In this document: positions 1 to 8,179 of the stretch, in pieces | How positions within the stretch are numbered: position 1 is the first letter of the stretch | How the letters are laid out: each line of letters begins with the position of its first letter | Assembly (NCBI GenBank): GCA_000721275.1 | Contig: JOFO01000001.1 | Location: forward strand, 282,161-346,160 | Direction of reading: 5' to 3' | Length of the DNA: 64,000 nucleotides | Source of the DNA: Microtetraspora glauca | GTDB taxonomy: Bacteria > Actinomycetota > Actinomycetes > Streptomycetales > Streptomycetaceae | Notes under the pieces: generated by a model | Seen by the model: the letters and a program-made list of their open reading frames with translations, nothing else | Database searches by the model: none | Told to the model about the DNA's origin: nothing | Position numbers and translations under genes: made by a program

Positions 1-467
1 TTGGTGTAGTTGCTGCGAGTGGCCTGCACCGTCGGGGAGAGCTGCAGCAGGTTGCGGTTGCCCGGTTCCATCTTGGCCTGCATCAGGAAGTGCGGGACCC
101 CCTCGAACTCCTTGGTGAGGATGCCCAGGATGCCCACTTCGGGCTGCCTGATGATCGGCTGCTGCCACTCCGGTCCGCCGGCGACGGAGACCCGCAGGCC
201 CTCGACGCTGAAGAACCGCCCGCTGTGATGCCCGAGGTTGCCGGTGTCGGGGGCGAAGGACCAGCCGTCGAGGGCCGCGAACGGGACCCGCTCCACCCTG
301 AAGCGGTGGGCCCGCCGGCGCTCGGCGAGCCAGTCGGTGAAGTCCTCGGTACGGAGCTGGGCACCGGCCCGAGTCTCGGCGACCGAGCGGGCGAACCTGC
401 CGGCCAACGTGGTGTCACGGCGCGGACGCAGCAGGCCGCCCGTGCCCGGCAGGGTCGCGGTGGTCAT
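1..467 (-). CDS. NDP-hexose 2,3-dehydratase, N-terminal part (cut by window edge)
   Basis: Removes the C-2 hydroxyl of an NDP-4-keto-6-deoxyhexose, the committed step to 2-deoxysugars. Only the first 155 or so codons are present; the reading frame runs off the left edge. The visible part carries the family signatures [30 protein letters not shown] and [14 protein letters not shown], typical of the EryBVI/TylCVI/UrdS-type enzymes, which normally are about 450-480 residues. The start ATG at 467 overlaps the TGA of the upstream C-3 dehydratase (ATGA), so the two are translationally coupled. Family assignment is firm; the exact sugar is inferred from neighbours. Confidence 0.93.
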   Translation of the reverse strand, partial: MTTATLPGTGGLLRPRRDTTLAGRFARSVAETRAGAQLRTEDFTDWLAERRRAHRFRVERVPFAALDGWSFAPDTGNLGHHSGRFFSVEGLRVSVAGGPEWQQPIIRQPEVGILGILTKEFEGVPHFLMQAKMEPGNRNLLQLSPTVQATRSNYT

Positions 468-1768
468 GAGCGCGCCCCCACGAACTCCTTCACCGAGGTG
501 ATGACGTAGTCGAGCATTTCGTCCGTGAGTCCCGGATAGACGCCGATCCAGAAGGTGTGCTCGGTGACGATGTCGCTGTTGGTGAGGGACCCGACGACCC
601 GGTGCGACCGGTCGAGATAGGCCGGGTGCCGGGTGAGGTTCCCCGCGAACAGCCGCCGGGTGCCGATCTTGCGGTCCTCCAGGAAGGCGACCAGCTCCGC
701 GCGGCTGAACGGTGCCTCGGGATCGACGGTGAGGACGAAGCCGAACCAGCTGGGGTCGGAGCGGGGCGTGGCCCGGGGCAGCAGCAGGTGGGGCACGCCC
801 TCCAGACCGTCGCGCAGCCGCTGCCAGTTGCGGCGCCGGGCCGCGCAGAAGGCGTCGAGCTTGTCGAGCTGGGTCAGGCCGAGGGCGGCCTGGAGGTCGG
901 TCGCCTTCAGGTTGTAACCGACGTGGGAGAAGATGTACTTGTGGTCGTACCCGGCGGGCAGGGTGCCCATCTGGTAGTCGAAGCGCTTGAGGCACTTGTT
1001 GCTCTCGCCCGGCTCGCACCAGCAGTCGCGGCCCCAGTCCCGGAGGGATTCGACGATCCTGGCGAGCGCCAGGTTCGAGGTGAGCACACAGCCTCCCTCG
1101 CCCATCGCCAGGTGGTGGGCCGGGTAGAAGCTGACGGTGGTGAGGTCCCCGAAGGTTCCGGTGAGCCGACCCTCGTAGGTCGAGCCCACCGCGTCGCAGT
1201 TGTCCTCGATGAGGAACAGGTCGTGGCGGGTGGCCAGTTCGGCGATGGCGGAGACCTCGAACGGGTTGCCCAGCGCGTGCGCGATCATGATCGCCCGGGT
1301 CTTCGGGCCGATGGCCTGCTCCACGCGCTCCGCGGTCGTGTTGTACGTTCCCAGCTCGATGTCCACGAAGACGGGCGTCAGGCCGTTCTGCAGGATCGGG
1401 TTGACCGTGGTGGGGAAGCCGGCGGCCACGGTGATCACCTCGTCGCCGGGACGCAGCCTGCGGTCCTCCAGGAGGTGCGAGGTGAGGGCCGAGACGGCGA
1501 GCAGGTTGGCCGAGGAGCCCGAGTTGGTCAGATGCGCCTTGCGCCGTTTCATCCTGCGGGCGAACGACGACTCGAACTTCCGTGAGCTGCGGCCGGCCGC
1601 GATCCGCATCTCCAGGGCGGCCTCGACGAGCGCCACCCGGTCCTCCTCCTCCAGTACCGCCCCCGAGGGCCAGATCTCCGTGGTCCCGGGCACGAACACC
1701 CCGTGCGGCTGGACCTCCTGGTGGTATTTGCGGACCGCGTCAAGGACGACTGCCCTGTGCTCGCTCAT
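464..1768 (-). CDS. NDP-4-keto-6-deoxyhexose 3-dehydratase (E1/RfbH type)
   Basis: PMP/iron-sulfur dehydratase that removes the C-3 hydroxyl of a 4-keto deoxyhexose, as SpnQ or UrdQ do in trideoxysugar pathways. The 434-residue length is typical. The aminotransferase-fold Schiff-base lysine is replaced by histidine in [14 protein letters not shown] (about residue 220), the hallmark of this subgroup, and a cysteine-rich stretch ([12 protein letters not shown]) follows that fits the [2Fe-2S] ligands of RfbH/E1. It needs a reductase or ferredoxin system for electrons; a ferredoxin pair is encoded at 11437-13019, but a partnership is only inference. The stop codon of the upstream ketoreductase lies directly before this ATG. 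Confidence 0.95.
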   Translation of the reverse strand: MSEHRAVVLDAVRKYHQEVQPHGVFVPGTTEIWPSGAVLEEEDRVALVEAALEMRIAAGRSSRKFESSFARRMKRRKAHLTNSGSSANLLAVSALTSHLLEDRRLRPGDEVITVAAGFPTTVNPILQNGLTPVFVDIELGTYNTTAERVEQAIGPKTRAIMIAHALGNPFEVSAIAELATRHDLFLIEDNCDAVGSTYEGRLTGTFGDLTTVSFYPAHHLAMGEGGCVLTSNLALARIVESLRDWGRDCWCEPGESNKCLKRFDYQMGTLPAGYDHKYIFSHVGYNLKATDLQAALGLTQLDKLDAFCAARRRNWQRLRDGLEGVPHLLLPRATPRSDPSWFGFVLTVDPEAPFSRAELVAFLEDRKIGTRRLFAGNLTRHPAYLDRSHRVVGSLTNSDIVTEHTFWIGVYPGLTDEMLDYVITSVKEFVGARS

Positions 1769-2710
1769 CTAGATGCCCTCCTTCGTCGTTTGCCTCATGA
1801 CCGCTTCGAGCAGATCGCACAGCGACTCGTCCAGTTCACGGCGCGGGCTCCAGCCCAGCACCCGGCGCGCTTTCCCGATGTCCAGCTGTTGCCACTCCAC
1901 ATCGGCGCGGGCGGAGCCGGCCGACTCGTCGACGACCACCGGCAGGTCCAGGCCGCTCAGCGCCACCAGCCGTTCGACGAGCCACCGGGCCGGGACGGCC
2001 CGGCCCCGCCCGATGTTGACGATCTCCCCGGCGACCGCCGCCGCGGGCGCGCGGGCGGCTGCCCGTACGGCCTCGGCCACGTCCCGGACGTCCACGAAGT
2101 CCCGGCGGGCGCTCAGGGAGGCGAAGCGCAGCGGCTCGGGGGTGCCTCCCGCGTCCCGTACCGCCGCGGCCCGCACGAGCAGCCCGGCGACCACGCCGAG
2201 CAGGCTGCCGTCGGGCGCTCCCGGCCCGCACACGTTGGCGGCGCGCAGGACGACGGCCTCCAGGCCTCCGGTGCCCTGGGCCCGCAGCACGGAGCGGGTG
2301 CCGCGCAGCTTGGACCGGCCGTACGGGGTGACGGGCGCCGGCGGATGGTCCTCCGGGGTTCCGGCACCGGGGCTCCCCGGCCCGTACTCGTGGACGGAGC
2401 CCAGGTGGATGAGGCGCGGAGGCGTCGGTCCGGCGGCCGCGACGGCGTCGAGCAGCCGGTCCACCAGTGCGGCGTTGCCCCGCTCCATCTCCTCGGCGTC
2501 GGCCCGCCAGGCCCGGCCCGCCGCGTTGACCAGGAGGTCGGGACGCTCCTCGGCGAGGAGCTCCGCGAGTCGCGCCACCCCGTCCGCCGCCATCAGGTCG
2601 AGGGCCGGGGTGGAGGTGGTGGACAGCGGCAGCACGGCGCCGTCGGCCGCCAGGGCTTCGCAGATGTGGCGGCCGACGAAGCCGGTGCCGCCCAGCACGA
2701 GCGCCCTCAT
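1769..2710 (-). CDS. NDP-hexose 4-ketoreductase (SDR, UrdZ3/TylD-like)
   Basis: An extended short-chain dehydrogenase of 313 residues that probably reduces the C-4 keto group of the deoxysugar. It begins with the NAD(P)-binding GGTGFVG motif, has the substrate/active-site run HLGSVHEYG followed by YGRSK (Tyr and Lys of YxxxK), and later RDFVDVRDVAEA, usual for NDP-sugar epimerase/reductases. The ATG at 2710 overlaps the stop of the glycosyltransferase gene (ATGA), and the stop TAG abuts the ATG of the C-3 dehydratase at 1768. Whether this or the second reductase at 5932 acts in the main pathway cannot be told from sequence. Confidence 0.85.
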   Translation of the reverse strand: MRALVLGGTGFVGRHICEALAADGAVLPLSTTSTPALDLMAADGVARLAELLAEERPDLLVNAAGRAWRADAEEMERGNAALVDRLLDAVAAAGPTPPRLIHLGSVHEYGPGSPGAGTPEDHPPAPVTPYGRSKLRGTRSVLRAQGTGGLEAVVLRAANVCGPGAPDGSLLGVVAGLLVRAAAVRDAGGTPEPLRFASLSARRDFVDVRDVAEAVRAAARAPAAAVAGEIVNIGRGRAVPARWLVERLVALSGLDLPVVVDESAGSARADVEWQQLDIGKARRVLGWSPRRELDESLCDLLEAVMRQTTKEGI

Positions 2711-4005
2711 CGGCGGTGCTGTGCCGTCAGCTTCTCCAGGACCGGTACGACGTCGTTGGGGCTGGGTGCGGCGAGCCAGTCGGCGTGCAGCCGCTCGGTG
2801 CCGGCCGCGAAGGCCGGGTCGTCCAGTACCCGCGCGAGGTCCGCGCGCAGCTCGGCCACGGACTGCTTCTCGTGGTTCAGTACGACGCCGGCGCCCGCGC
2901 CGACGACGTGGTCCGCGTACGCCCACGCCTCCAGGCCGCCGCCGCCCTCGACGATGAGCTGCGGCACCTTGTGCGCCACGGCCGCCGCCATCGTGCCACC
3001 GCCGCCGTGGTGGATGACGGCCGAGCAGGTGGGCAGCAGCTGGTTGAGCGGGAGGAAGCCGATGGTGCGGACGTTGTCGGGCACCCGTACGCCGGCGAGC
3101 TGTTCCTCGTTCAGGGTGGCCACGACCTCGATGTCGAGGCCGCCCACCGCCTCCAGCATGTCCGCGATCAAGGTGGTGTCGTTCCGGTGCTCGCGGACCG
3201 ACACCCCGAGGGAGAGCGCCACGCGAGGCCGCGTGGGCTCCGGGTGGAGCCAGGACGGGATCACTCCGACCCCGGTGTACGGCACGCGCCGCACCCCGAC
3301 GGCCCGGGTACGCGTGGGCAGCCGCATAGGGGCGGGCGTGGTGTCGACGGTCCACTGACCGAACAGCAGCTCCTCGTCGACCTGCTGGCCGTACCGTTCC
3401 GCCACCGGTCGTAGGGCGGCCACGAGCGGATCCTCCAGACCGACGGCCGCCACCTCGGCGCGGCGGTCCGCGAAGCGCTCCTCCGCCCAGGCCCCGACAT
3501 CGAGGCCCCACAGCAGCCGGGCGTGCGCCGCCCCGCAGGCGCGGGCGGCGACCGCGGCGCCGGGCCAGGTCGGCTCCCACAGCACCAGGTCCGGCCGCCA
3601 GTCCCGGGCGAAGGCGACGAGGGCGTCCGCGCCGGGCGAGGGGTCGGCGGGCGAGGCGCCCAGCGGATGGAAGATGTTCGTGGCGATCAGGTGGTACGTG
3701 CTGTACACCTCCCAGGCCTGTTCCGCGGCCTGGCCCTCGGCGGCCTCGATGCCGAGGGCCTCCTTGAGCCGTCCCCGGACGTCCTCGTCGAGCGCGGCGC
3801 CCGCGTACGTCTCCAGGTTCAGCGCGGGCATGGTCGCGCCGTCCCCCAGCGCCACGGCGGTCAGTCCGGCCGCCGTCACGGCTTCGGCCAGGTCGGGGTG
3901 AGAGGCGACACGGACGTCGTGCCCCGCGCCCTGAAGCGCCCAGGCCACGGGGATGTCCGCGTACAGATGAGAGGGGTTCGGCCACAGGGTGATCAGGACG
4001 CGCAT
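2707..4005 (-). CDS. Glycosyltransferase, GT1 family (EryCIII/DesVII/AknS type)
   Basis: Transfers the deoxysugar from its nucleotide donor to the polyketide aglycone in the cytoplasm. The protein has 432 residues, the family length. The N-terminus (VLITLWPNPSHLYADIPVAWAL) is the usual acceptor-domain start, and the C-terminal donor-binding signature HHGGGGTMAAAVAHKVPQL is intact. It is the first gene of a four-gene overlapping operon ending in the 2,3-dehydratase, with a SARP-like box and a -10-like hexamer upstream (4037-4068). Relatives such as EryCIII and DesVII need a P450-like helper lacking its heme cysteine; the divergent P450 here keeps the cysteine, so it is not an obvious helper. 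Confidence 0.92.
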   Translation of the reverse strand: MRVLITLWPNPSHLYADIPVAWALQGAGHDVRVASHPDLAEAVTAAGLTAVALGDGATMPALNLETYAGAALDEDVRGRLKEALGIEAAEGQAAEQAWEVYSTYHLIATNIFHPLGASPADPSPGADALVAFARDWRPDLVLWEPTWPGAAVAARACGAAHARLLWGLDVGAWAEERFADRRAEVAAVGLEDPLVAALRPVAERYGQQVDEELLFGQWTVDTTPAPMRLPTRTRAVGVRRVPYTGVGVIPSWLHPEPTRPRVALSLGVSVREHRNDTTLIADMLEAVGGLDIEVVATLNEEQLAGVRVPDNVRTIGFLPLNQLLPTCSAVIHHGGGGTMAAAVAHKVPQLIVEGGGGLEAWAYADHVVGAGAGVVLNHEKQSVAELRADLARVLDDPAFAAGTERLHADWLAAPSPNDVVPVLEKLTAQHRR

Positions 4006-4036
4006 CGCGGTCTCCTTGTCGAGGCTGACGGACCGG

Positions 4037-4068
4037 ACTATCGCCCGCCACGCTCGAAGACGCCTCGA
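4037..4068 (-). promoter_or_regulatory. SARP-type heptamer repeat and -10 of the sugar/glycosyltransferase operon
   Basis: On the minus strand, TCGAGGC (4068-4062), a 4-bp spacer and TCGAGCG (4057-4051) form a direct repeat of 11-bp period. Exactly 8 bp further lies GATAGT (4042-4037), a plausible -10. This geometry is the one described for Streptomyces antibiotic regulatory proteins such as ActII-ORF4 and DnrI. The glycosyltransferase ATG is 32 bp below the -10. The regulator itself is not in the window. Confidence 0.7.
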
Positions 4069-4151
4069 ATGCCGCTCCCCCGCCCCGGTCCGCCCGCCGC
4101 GCCCGAAGACGGCCCGAGTGAGGATTGAGGACCGTTCTCTACGTTCCGCCC

Positions 4152-5345
4152 ATGGACACCACTCAACAGATCGCGGATCTCACGGGGGCCGACCCGCACT
4201 TCGCCGTCGACCCGTACCGCCTCTTCGGCGAACTGCGCGAACGCGGCCCCGTCCACCGAGCGCGGGTGCTCGACGGCCGGCCGTGCTGGCTCATCACCAG
4301 CTACGAGGTGGCCCGCGAGGCGTTCACCGACCCGCGGCTGAGCAATGACGTCCGGTACCTGAAGGCGTGGGAGAGCCTGGGCCGCAACGTCGTGGGACGC
4401 ACGCTGATGATGACCGACCCGCCGGACCATACCCGGCTGCGCAAGCTGGTCGCCCGGGAGTTCACCCACCGCCGCGTCCAGGCCATGCGTCCGCGCGTCC
4501 AGGAGCTCACCGACGGGCTGCTCGACACGATGCTCTCCGCCGAACGCGCCGATCTCGTCGACTCCTTCGCCTTCCCGCTGCCTCTCGCCGTCATCTGCGA
4601 ACTCCTCGGCGTTCCCGAGGGGGACAGGGCGGACTTCCGGCTCTGGTCGAGCGACCTCTCCGCCCCCGCGACGCTCGAAGCCGGCGACGCCGCCGAGAAG
4701 GCCATGACCGGCTATCTCTCGCGGCTCATCGAGCGCAAGCGCCTCGCCGGCGGCGAGGACCTGCTGAGCGCGCTGGTGCGGACCACCGACGAGGACGGTG
4801 ACCGGCTCTCCCACGAGGAGCTCCTCGGCATGGCCTTCCTGCTGCTGGTCGGCGGCCACGAGTCGACCGCACACCTGATAGCCAGCGGCACCCTCGCGCT
4901 GCTGCGTCACCCCGAGCAGCTCGCCGCGCTGCGCGCCGACTGGTCCCTGCTCGACGGGGCGATCGAGGAGGTCCTCCGCTTCGACGGGCCGGTCGAGATC
5001 GCCGCGCTGCGCTACACCACGGAGCCCGTCACCCTGGCCGGCACCGACATCCCGGCGGGCGAGGTGGTCCTCATCGGCCTCTCCCCCGCCGCGCGCGACC
5101 CGCGCCGGTTCACCGAGCCCGACCGCTTCGACATCCGCCGCGACGTCCGCGCCCACTTCGCCTTCGGGCACGGCGTGCACTTCTGCCTCGGCGCCCCCCT
5201 GGCCCGGATGGAGGGTCAGATCGCCCTGCGCACCCTCCTGGAGCGCTGCCCGGAACTGACCCTTGACATCGACCCCGCGGACCTCGAGTGGAATCCCCCG
5301 ACGTTCTTCATGCGGGGGCTGAAGCGGCTGCCCGTCACATGGTGA
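4152..5345 (+). CDS. Cytochrome P450 (first of three)
   Basis: Heme monooxygenase likely to hydroxylate or oxidatively rearrange the polyketide or sugar. It shows the I-helix oxygen-binding run [10 protein letters not shown], the ExxR motif in EEVLRF, and the heme-cysteine signature [15 protein letters not shown] near the C-terminus, so it looks catalytically intact. With the ATG at 4152 it has 397 residues, the normal bacterial length; a TTG at 4125 would add nine residues, and neither start has an ideal ribosome site. It is divergent from the glycosyltransferase and overlaps the epimerase downstream. Redox partners are probably the ferredoxin and reductase at 11437-13019. Confidence 0.92.
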   Translation: MDTTQQIADLTGADPHFAVDPYRLFGELRERGPVHRARVLDGRPCWLITSYEVAREAFTDPRLSNDVRYLKAWESLGRNVVGRTLMMTDPPDHTRLRKLVAREFTHRRVQAMRPRVQELTDGLLDTMLSAERADLVDSFAFPLPLAVICELLGVPEGDRADFRLWSSDLSAPATLEAGDAAEKAMTGYLSRLIERKRLAGGEDLLSALVRTTDEDGDRLSHEELLGMAFLLLVGGHESTAHLIASGTLALLRHPEQLAALRADWSLLDGAIEEVLRFDGPVEIAALRYTTEPVTLAGTDIPAGEVVLIGLSPAARDPRRFTEPDRFDIRRDVRAHFAFGHGVHFCLGAPLARMEGQIALRTLLERCPELTLDIDPADLEWNPPTFFMRGLKRLPVTW

Positions 5346-5947
5346 CGCGGGCACGCGCCCTGCGGGTGAGCGGCGCGTACGCCTTCACACCTCGGGTGTA
5401 CGAGGACGCGCGTGGCAGCTTCCACTCCCCGCTGGAGGCCGACGCGTTCGCGGCAGCGGTGGGGCATCCGCCGTTCCCGGTGGCCCAGGTGAGCCTGAGC
5501 ACCTCGCGGCGGGGTGTGGTGCGGGGCATCCACTACTGCGCGACGCCGCCGGGCCTCGCCCAATACGTGTACTGCCCGCGTGGCCGGGCCCTCGACTTCG
5601 TCGTGGACGTACGGGTGGGCTCCCCCACCTTCGGTCGCTGGGACGTGATCGAGCTGGGCCCCGAGGGGCGGGCAACGTATCTGCCCGTGGGGGTCGGGCA
5701 CGCGATGGTCGCGCTGGAGGACGAGACCGTCATGGCGTACCTCCTGTCGGGCGGTTACGCTCCGGCGTCCGAGCGTTTCCTGAACCCGCTGGACCCGGCG
5801 CTCGGCCTGCCGATACCAGCCCAGCCGACGCCGGTCGTGTCGGACCGCGACCGCGGCGCCCCCACCCTGGCCGAGGCCGAGGCCCGGGGGCTGCTTCCCG
5901 ACCATGCCGCGTGCCTGGGGAGCGAGGCGTCGTGGCGGGCCGGCTGA
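5339..5947 (+). CDS. NDP-hexose 3,5- or 5-epimerase (RmlC-like), copy 1
   Basis: Cupin-fold epimerase of 202 residues that inverts C-5 (or C-3/C-5) of a 4-keto sugar, giving the L-series. RmlC hallmarks are present: EDARGSF at the N-terminus, RGVVRGIHY with the catalytic-histidine region, KYV-like QYVYCPRGRALDFVVDVRVGS, and PVGVGHAMVAL. The ATG at 5339 lies inside the end of the P450 gene (stop 5343-5345), so the genes are coupled. A second, divergent copy is encoded at 7599-8177; together they may serve two sugars or one may have another role. Confidence 0.9.
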   Translation: MVTRARALRVSGAYAFTPRVYEDARGSFHSPLEADAFAAAVGHPPFPVAQVSLSTSRRGVVRGIHYCATPPGLAQYVYCPRGRALDFVVDVRVGSPTFGRWDVIELGPEGRATYLPVGVGHAMVALEDETVMAYLLSGGYAPASERFLNPLDPALGLPIPAQPTPVVSDRDRGAPTLAEAEARGLLPDHAACLGSEASWRAG

Positions 5948-6966
5948 GCGGACGCGCGCCGCTGGTGACCCTGCTCGGTGCGGGCGGGTTCATCGGTTCG
6001 GCGGTGGCCCGGGAACTGGTCAGGCGGCCGATCCGGCTGCGCCTCGTGGCCCGCCGCCCCATCCCGGTGCCCGTCGGCGGAGCCGCCGATGTGGAGACGC
6101 GTACGGTGGATCTCACCGCCCCCGGCGCGGTCGCCGCCGCCGTCGCGGGCGCGGACGCGGTCGTCCATATGGCGGCCCGGTTCGCGGGCGCGGCGGGGCA
6201 CGCGGGATCCTCGAAGTGGCGGGTGGCGGAGGGCGACGAGGCCGCCGAACGGGTCAACATCGGCATCATGCGGGCGCTGATCGACGCGCTCGCGGATGGG
6301 CGCCCCGCCGCCGGACCGCCCCCGGCCGTGCTGTTCACGGGCTCGACCAGCCAGGCGGGGGCACCCCCCTCGATCCGGCTGGACGGCACGGAGCCGGACG
6401 AGCCAGTGGGCGTGTACGCCCGGCAGAAGCTGGCCGCGGAGCGGATGCTGACAGCCGCGTCGACCGCCGGCCTCGTACGCGGTGCGGGTCTGCGTCTCAC
6501 CACGGTCTTCGGCCACGTCCCCGGGTCGACGGCGGCCGACAAGGGTGTGGTGGCGACCATGGTCCGGCGGGCGCTCGCGGACGAACCGATCACCCTGTGG
6601 CACGACGGCACGGTCCTGCGCGACCTGCTCCACGTCGACGACGCCGCCCGCGCGGTGGCGGCCGCCCTCGATCACCCGGACGAACTGGCCGGCCGACACT
6701 GGCTCGTCGGCACTGGCCGGGGGGAACCGCTCGGCGAAGTCTTCGCCGAGGTCGCCCGGCTCGTGGCGGCGTGGAAGGGACGGCTTCCGGTGTCCGTGCT
6801 CCAGGTGCCTCCCCCGGACCGGGCCGAGGCGACCGATTTCCATGGGGTGGAGGTGGACTCCACCGCGTTCCGCGCGATCACCGGATGGGCCCCGCGCGTC
6901 CCGCTGCACGAGGGGCTCCTGCGCACGGCCGTGGCTCTGGACCAGTCGTTCTCGACCTCCGCTTGA
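5932..6966 (+). CDS. NDP-hexose 4-ketoreductase (EryBIV/TylCIV-like)
   Basis: NAD(P)-dependent reductase of the extended SDR superfamily, expected to set the C-4 hydroxyl of the deoxysugar. It carries the Rossmann motif LGAGGFIGSAVA, the active-site region TGSTSQAG, VYARQKLAAER with the YxxxK pair, and RDLLHVDDAA, all as in EryBIV-type proteins. The GTG at 5932 is preferred (344 residues) because GGGGAG lies 9 nt upstream; a GTG at 5911 is possible. The gene overlaps the end of the epimerase. It is the second 4-ketoreductase in the cluster and is not closely alike the one at 1769. Confidence 0.88.
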   Translation: MAGRLSGRAPLVTLLGAGGFIGSAVARELVRRPIRLRLVARRPIPVPVGGAADVETRTVDLTAPGAVAAAVAGADAVVHMAARFAGAAGHAGSSKWRVAEGDEAAERVNIGIMRALIDALADGRPAAGPPPAVLFTGSTSQAGAPPSIRLDGTEPDEPVGVYARQKLAAERMLTAASTAGLVRGAGLRLTTVFGHVPGSTAADKGVVATMVRRALADEPITLWHDGTVLRDLLHVDDAARAVAAALDHPDELAGRHWLVGTGRGEPLGEVFAEVARLVAAWKGRLPVSVLQVPPPDRAEATDFHGVEVDSTAFRAITGWAPRVPLHEGLLRTAVALDQSFSTSA

Positions 6967-7057
6967 GCGGGATCACGCACCCTCACTGGCCGGAAACCCA
7001 CCCCGGCGTCCGCCGCCGGATCCATTCACCGACGAAGACCGAAGGACAGTGCGAACG

Positions 7058-7534
7058 ATGTTCTCCACCAGAAAGCCCGCGGCCCTCCTCGCCACCGCCC
7101 TGCTCGCGCTGGGCACGGCCACGACGAGCGCGCACGCCGGAACACCGGTGCCCCGCCCCTCGCTGCCGGTGGGTACCTGGGACACGTACATAGACTTCGG
7201 CGGCGGCTCCATCGTGCATGTCGTCGAGGCCTACACGGTCAAGGGCGAGCTGTGCCACACGGGCGGGACCAACGGCTACGGCAAGGGCAGTTGGCGTCCG
7301 ACCGGCCGGAACACCTTCACTTACGAGGTCGTGGAGAAGTTCACCGACGACCAGGGCCGGTACGCGGGCCGCGCCGAGATGAGCGGCAACGCCGTACAGA
7401 CGGGCGATGTGTTCCGCACCGACCACACGTCCACGGTGTACGACGCGGAGGGCAAGCTCCTGTTCTCGGACCGCGGCGAGCTCGTCTTCACCCGGTCGGG
7501 CAAGGCCAATCCGGAGTGCCCGGAGAGCAGGTGA
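7058..7534 (+). CDS. Small secreted protein, probable beta-barrel, function unknown
   Basis: A 158-residue protein with a clear Sec signal peptide: charged start, hydrophobic ALLATALLALG, and AHAG cleavage site at about residue 28. The mature part is rich in alternating polar/hydrophobic runs and repeats the pattern GKGSWRP, NTFTYEVVEKFTDDQGR, GDVFRTDHTSTVYDAEGK, which I recognise as a calycin-like or lipocalin-like barrel pattern, but no specific family could be named. It is the last gene of the plus-strand P450/epimerase/ketoreductase group, 91 bp after the reductase, and ends in a strong terminator. A binding or export-side role for the product is only a guess. Confidence 0.75.
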   Translation: MFSTRKPAALLATALLALGTATTSAHAGTPVPRPSLPVGTWDTYIDFGGGSIVHVVEAYTVKGELCHTGGTNGYGKGSWRPTGRNTFTYEVVEKFTDDQGRYAGRAEMSGNAVQTGDVFRTDHTSTVYDAEGKLLFSDRGELVFTRSGKANPECPESR

Positions 7535-7539
7535 CCGGT

Positions 7540-7590
7540 ACGACGCCAGGGCTCCCGGAACCGGTGACGGTCCGGGAGCCCTGGCGTCGT
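7540..7590. terminator. Bidirectional terminator with perfect 20-bp stem
   Basis: Bases 7540-7559 are the exact reverse complement of 7571-7590, with an 11-nt loop. It lies between the convergent genes ending at 7534 and 7599 and should serve both. Confidence 0.9.
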
Positions 7591-7598
7591 TCGTCGTC

Positions 7599-8177
7599 TC
7601 AGGGCCGGGTCTCCTCCCAGGTGGCCAGGATCCCGGCGGCGGCTGCCTCGGCGGCGTCCGGCGCCCCCGCGTCCTTCGGTGACATCAGCGGCGGCTCGGT
7701 GAACCCCCAGGGCAGCGCCAGGTCGGGGTCGAGCGGGTTGATGTCGATCTGCGTCCCCGGCACGTGCACCTCGGACAGGACGTAGCAGATGCAGGCGTCG
7801 TCGGTGAGGGTGAGGAAGCCGTGCCCGACCCCTTCGGGCACGTACACCGTACGGCCCGACTTGGCGTCCAGCACGTTGCTCTCGTAGGCCCCGAAGGTCG
7901 GGGAGCCCACCCGCAGGTCGACCACGATGTCGCGCAGCGCGCCCCGGACGCAGGTGACGTACTTGGCCTGGCCCGGAGGCAGCGCCACCGAGTGGATCCC
8001 GCGCAGCGTGTTGCGCCGCGACACGGAGTAGTTGATCTGCCGGGGCGAGAACGGCCGGCCGGTCGCCCGCTCCAGTTCGTCGACGCGCAGGGCCTCGTGG
8101 AAGCTGCCGCGCTCGTCCCTGATGTGGTGCGGCGTCATGACGAAGGCTCCGGGGACGGCGGATTCGGTCAGACGCAC
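7599..8177 (-). CDS. NDP-hexose 3,5- or 5-epimerase (RmlC-like), copy 2
   Basis: Second RmlC-type sugar epimerase of the cluster, 192 residues. The usual N-terminal pattern (ESAVPGAFVMTPHHIRDERGSF) supports the GTG at 8177, which has a GGGGGA ribosome site and begins 2 nt after the P450 stop. RNTLRGIHS contains the catalytic histidine and the motif KYVTCVRGALRDIVVDLRVGSPTFG is typical. It lies downstream of a P450 in a two-gene operon. Its sequence differs clearly from copy 1 at 5339, so it is not a recent duplication. Confidence 0.9.
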   Translation of the reverse strand: MRLTESAVPGAFVMTPHHIRDERGSFHEALRVDELERATGRPFSPRQINYSVSRRNTLRGIHSVALPPGQAKYVTCVRGALRDIVVDLRVGSPTFGAYESNVLDAKSGRTVYVPEGVGHGFLTLTDDACICYVLSEVHVPGTQIDINPLDPDLALPWGFTEPPLMSPKDAGAPDAAEAAAAGILATWEETRP

Positions 8178-8179
8178 CC

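Noticed and set aside
1703..3358. Long open frame on the plus strand (about 550 codons) opposite the ketoreductase and glycosyltransferase genes
   Set aside because: Antisense shadow caused by GC-rich third positions; residue composition is low-complexity Arg/Gly/Ala and no family motif is present, while the minus-strand genes have clear motifs and overlapping starts.
4125..5345. The first P450 as a cysteine-less EryCII/DesVIII-type helper for the glycosyltransferase
   Set aside because: [10 protein letters not shown] retains the heme cysteine and the I-helix and ExxR motifs are intact, so it should be a real P450.
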